From assembly GCA_049582065.1 (NCBI GenBank), contig JBAUTF010000328.1:1-9762 (forward strand): 9,762 bases of DNA. The letters run 5' to 3'. Numbering within the stretch: the first letter of the stretch is position 1; the number at the start of each line of letters is the position of its first letter. Positions 1-5,278 of the stretch are shown one piece after another. Below the pieces are notes generated by a model. It was not told where the DNA came from. It was given only the letters and a program-made list of their open reading frames with translations, and ran no database searches. The position numbers and the translations under genes are program-made. This stretch comes from DATKSS01 sp049582065. GTDB lineage: Bacteria; Chloroflexota; Dormibacteria; Dormibacterales; Dormibacteraceae.

Positions 1-2
1 AC

Positions 3-482
3 CGTCACCAGACCATGTACAAAATCGCCAAGGGTGCCTGTCGACCCTGTCCGCTCAAGCAGCAATGCGCTCCAGGTCCCACTGATCGCATGATCTCCAG
101 GCGCTGGGACGCGGCGGTGGTTGAGGAGATGCAGGACCGCCTTCGCAGCCGCCACGGGCGGCGCCTCCTCAAACGCAGAAGCACCATTAGTGAACGCATC
201 AACGCCGACGCCAAAGAGAAGCACGGCATGGCTAGAGCGCAGTTCCGGGGTCGGGCCAAGATGCAGATGCAAGCTCTGCTCACAGCCAGCGCAATCAACC
301 TCAAGGCGCTGGCCAACCGGCGTCCGGAAGCCCAATCAGGAATTACGGCCGTCGGATTGTGTTCGCAACCGCCCTATTCGGCCATTATCGCTCGGCTTCG
401 CGCCTCGCAGTGGACTCGACTGGTCGGGCGCACCGATTTCCGACTCCTCGGTCGCCCGGATCGTCGCCGCCGGCCTCGTTAG
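3..482 (+). mobile_element. IS1182/IS5-like DDE transposase, 3' part only
   Basis: The reading frame is open to the left window edge, so the N-terminus and most of the DDE catalytic core lie outside; an in-frame ATG at 15 is internal and not a real start. What is seen is a cysteine motif (ACRPCPLKQQC) followed by a segment SERINADAKEKHGMARAQ and then RGRAKMQMQALLTASAINLK. This matches the usual C-terminal end of IS1182-type (DDE_Tnp_1) transposases, where the last catalytic Glu precedes a G-x-R-x-x-x-RG block and a helix ending in NLK/NLR. The final 50 or so residues after NLKAL are arginine-rich and not recognisable; they may be a normal tail or read-through past the ancestral stop. No terminal inverted repeat or target duplication could be recognised downstream. 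The gene converges on the minus-strand operon and marks its distal boundary. Confidence 0.8.
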
Positions 483-615
483 GAGCCTTCGTCAACAGGC
501 CCTCTTGGCTGTCAGCTGCGCCGGATCCATGCGCCTTGCCCGATGCTGACACGTTGGCAACGGCGCCAAATTGAGTTGACGCGCCCGGGCTAACGGCACG
601 GCACTCCTACCCGCG
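483..615. other. Intergenic gap between transposase and operon end
   Basis: This 133-base gap separates two convergent genes. It probably contains the right end of the insertion element and the end of the minus-strand operon transcript. The only structures seen are a 5-bp stem (554-558 pairing with 565-569, 6-base loop) and an 8-base palindrome GCCCGGGC at 583-590. Neither is followed by a T-run on either strand, so no terminator is called. Confidence 0.5.
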
Positions 616-1569
616 TCATTTGCCGCCAACATCCGCGGTATCTGTCACCTCGGAATCCACAACAGCAAGCTTGTTGCGGCGAGGCCATGTCCGGAAAGCC
701 GCGAACAGCAGGAACAAGCCGAAAAGTCCCAGAAGAATTCGCTCAGGCAGCCACAAGGCAAGTGCGGCTCCGACCAGAGAAGCAGGGACGCCTGCGGCAG
801 CAATCCAGCCCGCTGACCGCAGGTCAACGTTCCCATGGCGAAAGTGGGTGATCGCACCGACCGCCGCAGTTGGCAGGATCGCCACCAACGAGGTGCCCTG
901 TGCGACACGCTGTGCGATCCCAAACCCCAGGACCATTGTCGGCACGAGAAAGACGCCACCACCCACTCCGGTCAGACCGCTCAGGACCCCGATCACGAAG
1001 CCAGCCAGTGTGATCAGTAGGTACTGTGCGAGGCCCAGCTTTCCGCCTACCTGACCGCTGAGTGCTGCCGAAGCGCCAAGCAGCGCGTCGTGTATCTCCT
1101 TGGCACCGACGATGAACAGCATGACCGCAACGAGAATTTTCAAAGCGTGCTCAGGGACGCGGCGGGACGCGTGTGCGCCGGCGAACGCGCCGATGACGCT
1201 GCCCATCACTAGGAAAAGTGCAACGACTAGGTCGACCTGTGGCCTGCCCTTCCCGAAGTAGTACACAACGGCCCCGACCAGCGCGATTGGAAGAATCGCC
1301 GTCAGGGAGGTGCCGCTCGCGCGGCGCTGGCTCGTGCGCGACCACATCACCTGCAGAGGCACCATGAGGAATCCGCCGCCGACTCCAAGCAGCCCGCTGG
1401 CGAGGCCGGCGATACCGCCAATCGCGACTGAGATGCGGTGACTCGACGGCCTGGCTGTGCCTATCCCGGTGCCCCGAGCCCGACGGGTTGGGACGACGGG
1501 ATCAAGGCCTGCGCCGCCGCCACGGCAACGTCGGCGGCCGCAACCCCGGGCGTTTCGAGCGACGGCCAA
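616..1569 (-). CDS. TSUP (TauE/SafE) family sulfur-anion permease
   Basis: An integral membrane protein of the TSUP family, whose characterised members move sulfite, sulfoacetate, thiosulfate or related anions. The family's internal duplication is plain: GLLGVGGGFLMVP (about 59-71) recurs as GLTGVGGGVFLVP (198-210), and SGTSLTAILPIALVGA (85-100) recurs as QGTSLVAILPTAAVGA (224-239). Hydrophobic segments fill residues 46 to 295, and the tail is short and hydrophilic. As the last gene of an LbpA/TusA/HdrC operon, sulfite export is the natural guess, but the substrate cannot be read from sequence. The start is a problem. The first helix begins near residue 46 (about 1434), yet no ATG, GTG or TTG precedes it nearby. 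The given start is a TTG at 1569 with GGAGG at 1574-1578, only 4 bases away, which makes the gene overlap lplA by 109 bases and adds an arginine/glycine-rich leader unlike a TSUP N-terminus. Family assignment is firm; start is uncertain. Confidence 0.85.
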   Translation of the reverse strand: MAVARNARGCGRRRCRGGGAGLDPVVPTRRARGTGIGTARPSSHRISVAIGGIAGLASGLLGVGGGFLMVPLQVMWSRTSQRRASGTSLTAILPIALVGAVVYYFGKGRPQVDLVVALFLVMGSVIGAFAGAHASRRVPEHALKILVAVMLFIVGAKEIHDALLGASAALSGQVGGKLGLAQYLLITLAGFVIGVLSGLTGVGGGVFLVPTMVLGFGIAQRVAQGTSLVAILPTAAVGAITHFRHGNVDLRSAGWIAAAGVPASLVGAALALWLPERILLGLFGLFLLFAAFRTWPRRNKLAVVDSEVTDTADVGGK

Positions 1570-2561
1570 GCCGCCTCCAGCCGCGCGCGGATCGCATCTG
1601 AATCAGCCTGTCCCAGCAGAGCACTCTGGATCGCCGCGGGCGCGTCTCCGATGGCGTAGAAGTCGCCACTGACAAGCGCCTCGACCACGTTGCCCGAGGC
1701 AACCATCAACGTAACTCGCACCAGGCCTCCCGGCGCTTTGTGAACACCGTGACCGAGGTGGACATGACCTGTGATGCGAAGAGGTTTGTGCCCTTCTCTC
1801 TGCAGCCGCACCTCATCGACCCATTCACGACTGCGCATCTTCGCTACCCAGCGCCGGTAGGCCTCGCGCTCGTGAGCGTTGATCTCTCCCGGAACCAATC
1901 GCGCACCGAGCGCCCGCTCGAAGGCTCCCACCAGCTCCTTGCGGACCACGGGTGGAGGCACCTTGTGTCCCAGCTCCTTCTCCAGGCTCGAAACGTATGC
2001 GTCCATCGTCTGGGCCACCTTGTCGCGCATCTTTTCGTCAGGGATTCGCAGCACGCTGGCCGCGGCCCTGGCGTTGAAGCTCATGATGATCGAGCCGACG
2101 AAAACGAATCCGCCTCCGATGCTCGCGGCACCCAGCCCACCGATCTTGCGGCCGGATACCTGGAGGTCGTTGACCGGATGGAATTGGGCGCCGCTCACGC
2201 CGAGTCGCTGGTAGCAGTCGACCGGACCGCGAGAGAAGTATTCGAACGCTTCCTGGATGTGAGCCGGGACCTGCTTCGGCTGCCAGACGAGCTGGAAGAA
2301 GACCTGTCCCTCGTCGAGGAAGACGGCGCCGCCTCCGACCTCCCGCCGCATCACCGGCAGGTTCTGGGCTCGGCAGGCCTCCAGGTCGACCTCTCGCGCG
2401 AGTTCTTGATGGCGGCCGATGCAGACGTAGGGGCGGCGGGGCCGGCAGAGGATGATCGTGTTCGGGTCGTCTGGACCGATCGCGTCGGAGATGGCGTGGT
2501 AAAGCGTCTGGCTCTCGGTGAACGAGCAGAGGTCGAGATCCAGCAGCCGGACTTCACTCAC
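1461..2561 (-). CDS. lplA: Lipoate-protein ligase with C-terminal accessory domain (sLplAB-like)
   Basis: A lipoate-protein ligase that would load lipoate, as lipoyl-AMP, onto the target lysine of the LbpA proteins encoded upstream. Residues 1 to about 220 carry the biotin/lipoate ligase fold, with the three expected motifs: RRPYVCIGRHQE (42-53), RREVGGGAVFLDEGQ (72-86) and NDLQVSGRKIGG (131-142) with the catalytic-type Lys139. Residues about 255-335 resemble the LplA C-terminal (LplB-like) accessory domain, including ITGHVHLGHGVHKAPGGLVR and a VVEALVSGDFYA stretch. This matches the fused sLpl(AB) ligases known from sHdr sulfur-oxidation clusters, which serve LbpA rather than the 2-oxoacid dehydrogenases. 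The tail after about 340 is Ala-rich and low complexity. The start is a GTG sharing GTGA with the hdrC stop, so it is translationally coupled. The lipoyl synthases (LipS1/LipS2) that often accompany it are not in this window. Confidence 0.9.
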   Translation of the reverse strand: MSEVRLLDLDLCSFTESQTLYHAISDAIGPDDPNTIILCRPRRPYVCIGRHQELAREVDLEACRAQNLPVMRREVGGGAVFLDEGQVFFQLVWQPKQVPAHIQEAFEYFSRGPVDCYQRLGVSGAQFHPVNDLQVSGRKIGGLGAASIGGGFVFVGSIIMSFNARAAASVLRIPDEKMRDKVAQTMDAYVSSLEKELGHKVPPPVVRKELVGAFERALGARLVPGEINAHEREAYRRWVAKMRSREWVDEVRLQREGHKPLRITGHVHLGHGVHKAPGGLVRVTLMVASGNVVEALVSGDFYAIGDAPAAIQSALLGQADSDAIRARLEAAWPSLETPGVAAADVAVAAAQALIPSSQPVGLGAPG

Positions 2562-3244
2562 AGCGAATAGCCCTGCTCTTCGAGCAGCTCCTCCATCACA
2601 TCGCCCAGGATCATGTGCAGTCCTGGATCGATCGATTTGATCATGTCGAGGACGCCACTCAAATGCCAGATGACGTACAGCTCGGTCAGGGTCTTGTCGT
2701 CCACGTCCCAGGCGGTGCTCGTCGTGTGAAGTGTCTCCGGCGGCAACGCCTTCCGCCAGAGCTGAAGGTGGCCGGAGATCTCCCTGGTGTCAGGGCCCCA
2801 GTCCGGGAACGCCTCCGGTTGGATCATGTCCGGTGAGACCTGGGTCCCGGTGCCCATGATCTTGTAGATGATCCGGCCGTAGCCTTCGAGGGCTTCCTTC
2901 GCGGTGTGCAGGCCGTTCTTGACCGCGACCTCGCGCATGATGGTGATGATTCCGCCCGGGTTGTTGCCGCGCGGGCAGCGCAGGCAAGAGAAGCACTGCG
3001 AGCAGTCCCAGACGTCCTTGTTCATCTGCTCCCAGACGAGGTCCACGTCCTGCCTGGCGACGGCCTGAGTGATCTTTCGAGGGCTGAAGTCGTAGAAGCG
3101 CGCTGACGGGCACGCCGCGACGCAGATGCCGCACTCGTAGCAGCCCTTCATGTATTCGGGAAAGCGAGCGTCGGCCTCGATCTCGGCCAGCATCCGCTCT
3201 TTGACCTCGGTGGCCGCCACCGGGACCTCTGTGGGTGAGGGCAT
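2558..3244 (-). CDS. hdrC: HdrC-like 4Fe-4S electron-transfer subunit (sHdrC-like)
   Basis: A 228-residue cytoplasmic iron-sulfur protein of the heterodisulfide reductase subunit C type, expected to wire electrons between a CCG-domain catalytic subunit and a flavin protein. The first cluster motif is CYECGICVAACP (Cys35, 38, 41, 45; CX2CX2CX3CP), followed by the HdrC-typical SPRKITQAV segment. The second is CSQCFSCLRCPRGNNP (Cys81, 84, 87, 90), one residue shorter between the last two cysteines than the usual CX2CX2CX3CP. The rest is mainly helical, with no membrane segment. The ATG at 3244 shares a TAATG junction with the tusA stop; a longer in-frame start exists at 3436, but it would lie inside tusA and give a Gly/Arg-rich shadow peptide. 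Its downstream end overlaps lplA by four bases. The genes around it favour a sulfur-oxidation Hdr role over methanogenic or generic HdrC. No HdrA or HdrB partner is seen in the window. Confidence 0.88.
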   Translation of the reverse strand: MPSPTEVPVAATEVKERMLAEIEADARFPEYMKGCYECGICVAACPSARFYDFSPRKITQAVARQDVDLVWEQMNKDVWDCSQCFSCLRCPRGNNPGGIITIMREVAVKNGLHTAKEALEGYGRIIYKIMGTGTQVSPDMIQPEAFPDWGPDTREISGHLQLWRKALPPETLHTTSTAWDVDDKTLTELYVIWHLSGVLDMIKSIDPGLHMILGDVMEELLEEQGYSL

Positions 3245-3483
3245 TACTTGCCGCGCTTGACCAGGAATCGCATCAGCTTGCCTTCCTGCTCGAAGCCGAG
3301 CAGGTCGTGGCCCATGCGCCGCGTCCAGGTTTCCATGTCGGGCTTTGCGCCAGGGTCGTCCGCCAGCATCAGCAGGGTCTGCCCGACCTCCACCTCCTTG
3401 ATCGCCTTGGAGATCTTCAAGATCGGCATCGGGCACAGCATGTGCTGGCAGTCGAGCGTCTTATCCGCCGTTTCAAGCGCCAT
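3244..3483 (-). CDS. tusA: TusA/SirA-family sulfur carrier protein
   Basis: A 79-residue TusA-family sulfurtransferase that carries sulfane sulfur as a persulfide on its conserved cysteine. The signature is at residues 11-20 (DCQHMLCPMP): Cys17 in the CPMP motif is the persulfide site, and a second cysteine, Cys12, lies just before it. The length and the later DDPGA motif (42-46), typical of the family, support the call. An excellent ribosome binding site, AGGAGG at 3490-3495, sits six bases before the ATG. In LbpA/sHdr-type clusters TusA delivers sulfur to the oxidation machinery, in contrast with its tRNA thiolation role in enterics; the neighbours here point to the former. It overlaps the upstream 86-residue gene by 11 bases and hdrC by one base. 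Confidence 0.95.
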   Translation of the reverse strand: MALETADKTLDCQHMLCPMPILKISKAIKEVEVGQTLLMLADDPGAKPDMETWTRRMGHDLLGFEQEGKLMRFLVKRGK

Positions 3484-3733
3484 CTCTCTCCTCCTGTGCG
3501 CGGGTGGTGGTCGACGAGTTGCCGTCGGGCTCGAGCAGTCTCGACCAGTCGACTGTCTCTCCCTTCATGAATGTCCTTTTCACCCAGGACGGTGCCAGCT
3601 GCCAGCAGGCCGTGCACACCTTCTTGCCGCCCTCCACCGGGTTGACCTGGCAGAGCATGCAAAGCTCATCAGTCGGGGTCCCCGCAAAGTCGCGGTGGCC
3701 GGGTTCGGACTTTGCGTGGTAGTCAGTCGGCAC
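3473..3733 (-). CDS. Small CxxC-x11-CxxC protein, function unknown
   Basis: An 86-residue protein that I do not recognise. It has four cysteines in two pairs, CMLC (Cys25, Cys28) and CTAC (Cys40, Cys43), separated by 11 residues. This is the layout of a zinc ribbon or a small metal-binding or redox knuckle. After it comes a short segment with Trp46, Trp50 and Trp63, and a polar Thr/Ser/Glu-rich tail. There is no signal peptide or membrane segment, so it is probably cytoplasmic. The start is GTG at 3733, with GAGGTG at 3742-3747 eight bases upstream. It overlaps the lbpA gene before it by 11 bases and tusA after it by 11 bases, so it is very likely translated as part of the operon. Placement between lbpA and tusA suggests a helper of sulfur transfer or lipoate-protein chemistry, but this is inference only. 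Confidence 0.75.
   Translation of the reverse strand: MPTDYHAKSEPGHRDFAGTPTDELCMLCQVNPVEGGKKVCTACWQLAPSWVKRTFMKGETVDWSRLLEPDGNSSTTTRAQEERDGA
3490..3495 (-). promoter_or_regulatory. Ribosome binding site of tusA
   Basis: AGGAGG, six bases before the tusA ATG at 3483, inside the 3' end of the preceding CxxC gene. It supports independent, strong translation of tusA. Confidence 0.82.
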
Positions 3734-4187
3734 AGCGGTAGCACCTCAGCTTGTCGTGGTCGATGCGATCGCGGATGGTTGCGAACGCCTCGCGGCCCGG
3801 CACCAGCCGCACCCGCTCTTCTTCCAGCGCGGTCGGTTTCAACCGAAGCAGCCAGCCGGCTCCATATGGGTCCCGATTGGCCATGAGGATGTCCTTGCCG
3901 AAGGTCTCCTCGTTGTTGGCGACGATCTCACCTGACAGCGGGGTCGGGAACGGGCCAACCCACTTCGCGCTCTCTATCGTCGCTGCGCTCTGACCGCTCC
4001 GCAGCACCTTGCCCGGCGCCTTGAAAAGGATGCTCACCAGCTTCCCGGCCTTCGTCTGTGCGACATCGGTCATCCCCAGCGTCACCGTGCCATCCTCCTC
4101 GAAGCGCGCCCAGACATCGCGCTCGACGTCATAGGACAGCTCGGGTGGCACCCAACAACCCTGGTAGACCTGCTCTGGAATCTCCAT
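3723..4187 (-). CDS. lbpA: Lipoate-binding GcvH-like protein LbpA, second copy
   Basis: A 154-residue single-domain lipoyl protein related to glycine cleavage H protein, longer than ordinary GcvH (about 125-130 residues) and fitting the LbpA group of sHdr sulfur oxidisers. The lipoyl hairpin is at residues 71-92 (ESAKWVGPFPTPLSGEIVA); Lys75 is the predicted lipoate attachment site, followed by the WVGP and PLSGEI elements shared with the first copy. The N-terminal half (DVWARFEEDGTVTLGMTDVAQ) also aligns with the first copy. The last six residues, CYRCAD, form a CxxC that the first copy lacks. The start chosen is the ATG at 4187, four bases after the preceding lbpA stop; the open frame runs to 4376, but that extension overlaps the other lbpA and is Arg/Ser-rich shadow. 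Role expected: carry lipoate-bound sulfur intermediates. A plain glycine cleavage H role is unlikely because no gcvT or gcvP is present. Confidence 0.92.
   Translation of the reverse strand: MEIPEQVYQGCWVPPELSYDVERDVWARFEEDGTVTLGMTDVAQTKAGKLVSILFKAPGKVLRSGQSAATIESAKWVGPFPTPLSGEIVANNEETFGKDILMANRDPYGAGWLLRLKPTALEEERVRLVPGREAFATIRDRIDHDKLRCYRCAD
3742..3747 (-). promoter_or_regulatory. Ribosome binding site of the 86-residue CxxC gene
   Basis: GAGGTG eight bases before the GTG at 3733. It lies within the last codons of lbpA and supports the GTG as the real start of the small gene. Confidence 0.7.
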
Positions 4188-4191
4188 CTCG

Positions 4192-4629
4192 TCACGTCCC
4201 GCAGTCGATGCCCTCCGCTTGGAGCAGCGCGCGGTAAGCCTCGACCCCCTGCTCTCCGGACACCAGGTCCTTCGCCTCCTCGTCCCAGTTGCTGGGCGCG
4301 AGCCTGACGATCCAGTTCGAGTAGGGGTCCGCGTTGAGCGCGGTCGGTTGAGCAAGCGGGACTTCGTTGACCGCAACTATCTCGCCGGAGAGCGGGCTCG
4401 GGATCGGCCCCACCCACTTCGATGATTCCACAGTGCCCGCGCTCTGTCCGCGTGTGATCGTGCGACCCACCTTCTTGGGTGTGACCACAATGATCTTGCC
4501 CGCCAGCTTCTGCGCTGGATCGGTCATGCCGATCCGAGCGGTGCCGTCCGGGTCTCGCTTGACCCAGACGTGCTTGTCGACCTGGTACAGGAGGTCGTCC
4601 GGGATGTTGCAGTTGTTGATGGTCGTCAT
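4192..4629 (-). CDS. lbpA: Lipoate-binding GcvH-like protein LbpA, first copy
   Basis: A 145-residue GcvH-fold lipoyl carrier protein. Residues 17-48 give the N-terminal half-barrel (HVWVKRDPDGTARIGMTDPAQ). The lipoyl hairpin ESSKWVGPIPSPLSGEIVAVNE (69-89) places the modified lysine at Lys71. The C-terminal region is DPYSNWIVRL and a short helix. The combination of KWVGP with PSPLSGEI, the extra C-terminal length and the context of lplA, tusA and hdrC point to LbpA of sulfur oxidation rather than the glycine cleavage system. A strong ribosome binding site, GAGGAGG at 4637-4643, lies seven bases before the ATG, and the start overlaps the preceding stop as TGATG. This suggests it is translated at a high level compared with most neighbours. 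The tandem copy directly downstream is clearly homologous but diverged, so the two may partner different enzymes. Confidence 0.94.
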   Translation of the reverse strand: MTTINNCNIPDDLLYQVDKHVWVKRDPDGTARIGMTDPAQKLAGKIIVVTPKKVGRTITRGQSAGTVESSKWVGPIPSPLSGEIVAVNEVPLAQPTALNADPYSNWIVRLAPSNWDEEAKDLVSGEQGVEAYRALLQAEGIDCGT

Positions 4630-4919
4630 CAGCTCGCCTCCTCGACCGTCGCACCGGATTCCTCGTGGGTCTCCCAGTGGTATAGGAGCAGGTCGTAGCC
4701 GACCATGCGGATCTCGTCCGCGAACTTCTCAAGGAATGCCTGGTCGCGCCCCCGGGGGTTCACTTCGCGAGTCATACCCTCCGCGCAGAACGGGCAGTTG
4801 ACGTCGAAAAACATCCGGTCCCCGTCGTGACGCGTTTGAAGCCTGTCCTTATGGGCACTCACCATGTGCCCGTGGAGCACGGTGCGCGTGCCGGTCTCGT
4901 CGCAGAAGGGACACTTCAT
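4629..4919 (-). CDS. Small CPFC/His putative zinc-binding protein, function unknown
   Basis: A 96-residue protein that I do not recognise. It has two halves, each beginning with CPFC and each offering histidines that could complete a metal site: Cys3/Cys6 with His18 and His23 (a C2H2-like CX2C-X11-HX4H), and Cys42/Cys45 with His81 and His85 (HWETH). Between them is a polar linker, and residues 60-80 form an amphipathic helix with DLLLY. The C-terminus is acidic. The size argues for a small zinc-finger-like adaptor or regulator, or a metal or sulfur handling protein. It is embedded in the operon, with ATGA shared with the 120-residue gene upstream and TGATG with lbpA downstream. Function cannot be assigned. 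Confidence 0.75.
   Translation of the reverse strand: MKCPFCDETGTRTVLHGHMVSAHKDRLQTRHDGDRMFFDVNCPFCAEGMTREVNPRGRDQAFLEKFADEIRMVGYDLLLYHWETHEESGATVEEAS
4637..4643 (-). promoter_or_regulatory. Strong ribosome binding site of first lbpA
   Basis: GAGGAGG seven bases before the lbpA ATG at 4629. It lies inside the end of the 96-residue CPFC gene and is one of the best in the operon, suggesting high LbpA output. Confidence 0.78.
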
Positions 4920-5278
4920 CCTCTCGGCTCAGCCTCCCTTACTGCCGACTCGAACACGCGCATCAGCTGGACCAGAAGTGGTGTCGGCCGCATCGTGTCC
5001 GACCCTGGGTCCCAGGTGACGAGCCCGGCCTGGGCGAAATCATCACCGGCGGCCATCTGCTCGCCGGCTGTGATTCGGCGCGCTTGCTCGTACGCTTCAC
5101 GATTGCTCAACACCAGCAGTGCACGGCGGAGCACAGCCTCGGCGTCGGGCTGCCCCACGATGTGATCGTTCGGCTCACGGTAGTCCTCCAAGGCCTGCAG
5201 TCGCTGCTTGGTTCGCGCGAGAGATAGCACCCGCTCGGCAAGAGCGTCACCCAGTGCGCTGCGGTCGAGCTTGTTCAT
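4916..5278 (-). CDS. Hypothetical 120-residue helical protein
   Basis: A cysteine-free, hydrophilic, mostly helical soluble protein that I do not recognise. Residues 1-32 and 45-70 look amphipathic and could form a coiled coil or helical bundle; residues 86-98 (LVTWDPGSDTMRP) are a short loop, followed by a final helix rich in Leu, Val and Glu. There is no signal peptide or membrane segment. It begins with ATGA shared with the stop of the upstream HdrD/FadF-like gene and ends overlapping the CPFC gene by four bases, so it is a genuine member of the gene train rather than a shadow frame. Its position between the membrane iron-sulfur protein and the LbpA genes suggests an assembly or partner role, but no evidence supports one. 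Confidence 0.72.
   Translation of the reverse strand: MNKLDRSALGDALAERVLSLARTKQRLQALEDYREPNDHIVGQPDAEAVLRRALLVLSNREAYEQARRITAGEQMAAGDDFAQAGLVTWDPGSDTMRPTPLLVQLMRVFESAVREAEPRG

Noticed and set aside
336..356. ACGGCCGT palindrome flanked by CAATC/GATTG inside the transposase tail
   Set aside because: Too short and inside coding sequence; cannot be tied to a terminal inverted repeat without the other end of the element.
554..590. Possible terminator hairpin and GCCCGGGC palindrome between the convergent genes
   Set aside because: The stem is only 5 bp, no T-run follows on either strand, and 8-base palindromes are common in GC-rich DNA.
1740..2570. Long plus-strand open frame opposite lplA
   Set aside because: Antisense shadow of a clearly conserved ligase; GC-rich codon bias opens the opposite frame, and the peptide shows no recognisable motif.
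3245..3436. 64-residue N-terminal extension of the HdrC-like gene
   Set aside because: It lies wholly within tusA and reads as a Gly/Arg/Asp-rich shadow; the ATG at 3244 coupled to the tusA stop fits the family start.
4188..4376. 63-residue N-terminal extension of the second lbpA
   Set aside because: It overlaps the first lbpA in another frame and is Arg/Ser/Thr-rich; the ATG at 4187 gives the normal LbpA N-terminus.
3723..4629. Glycine cleavage system H proteins
   Set aside because: The fold is GcvH-like, but there is no gcvT or gcvP, the proteins are longer, and the lplA/tusA/hdrC neighbours fit LbpA better.
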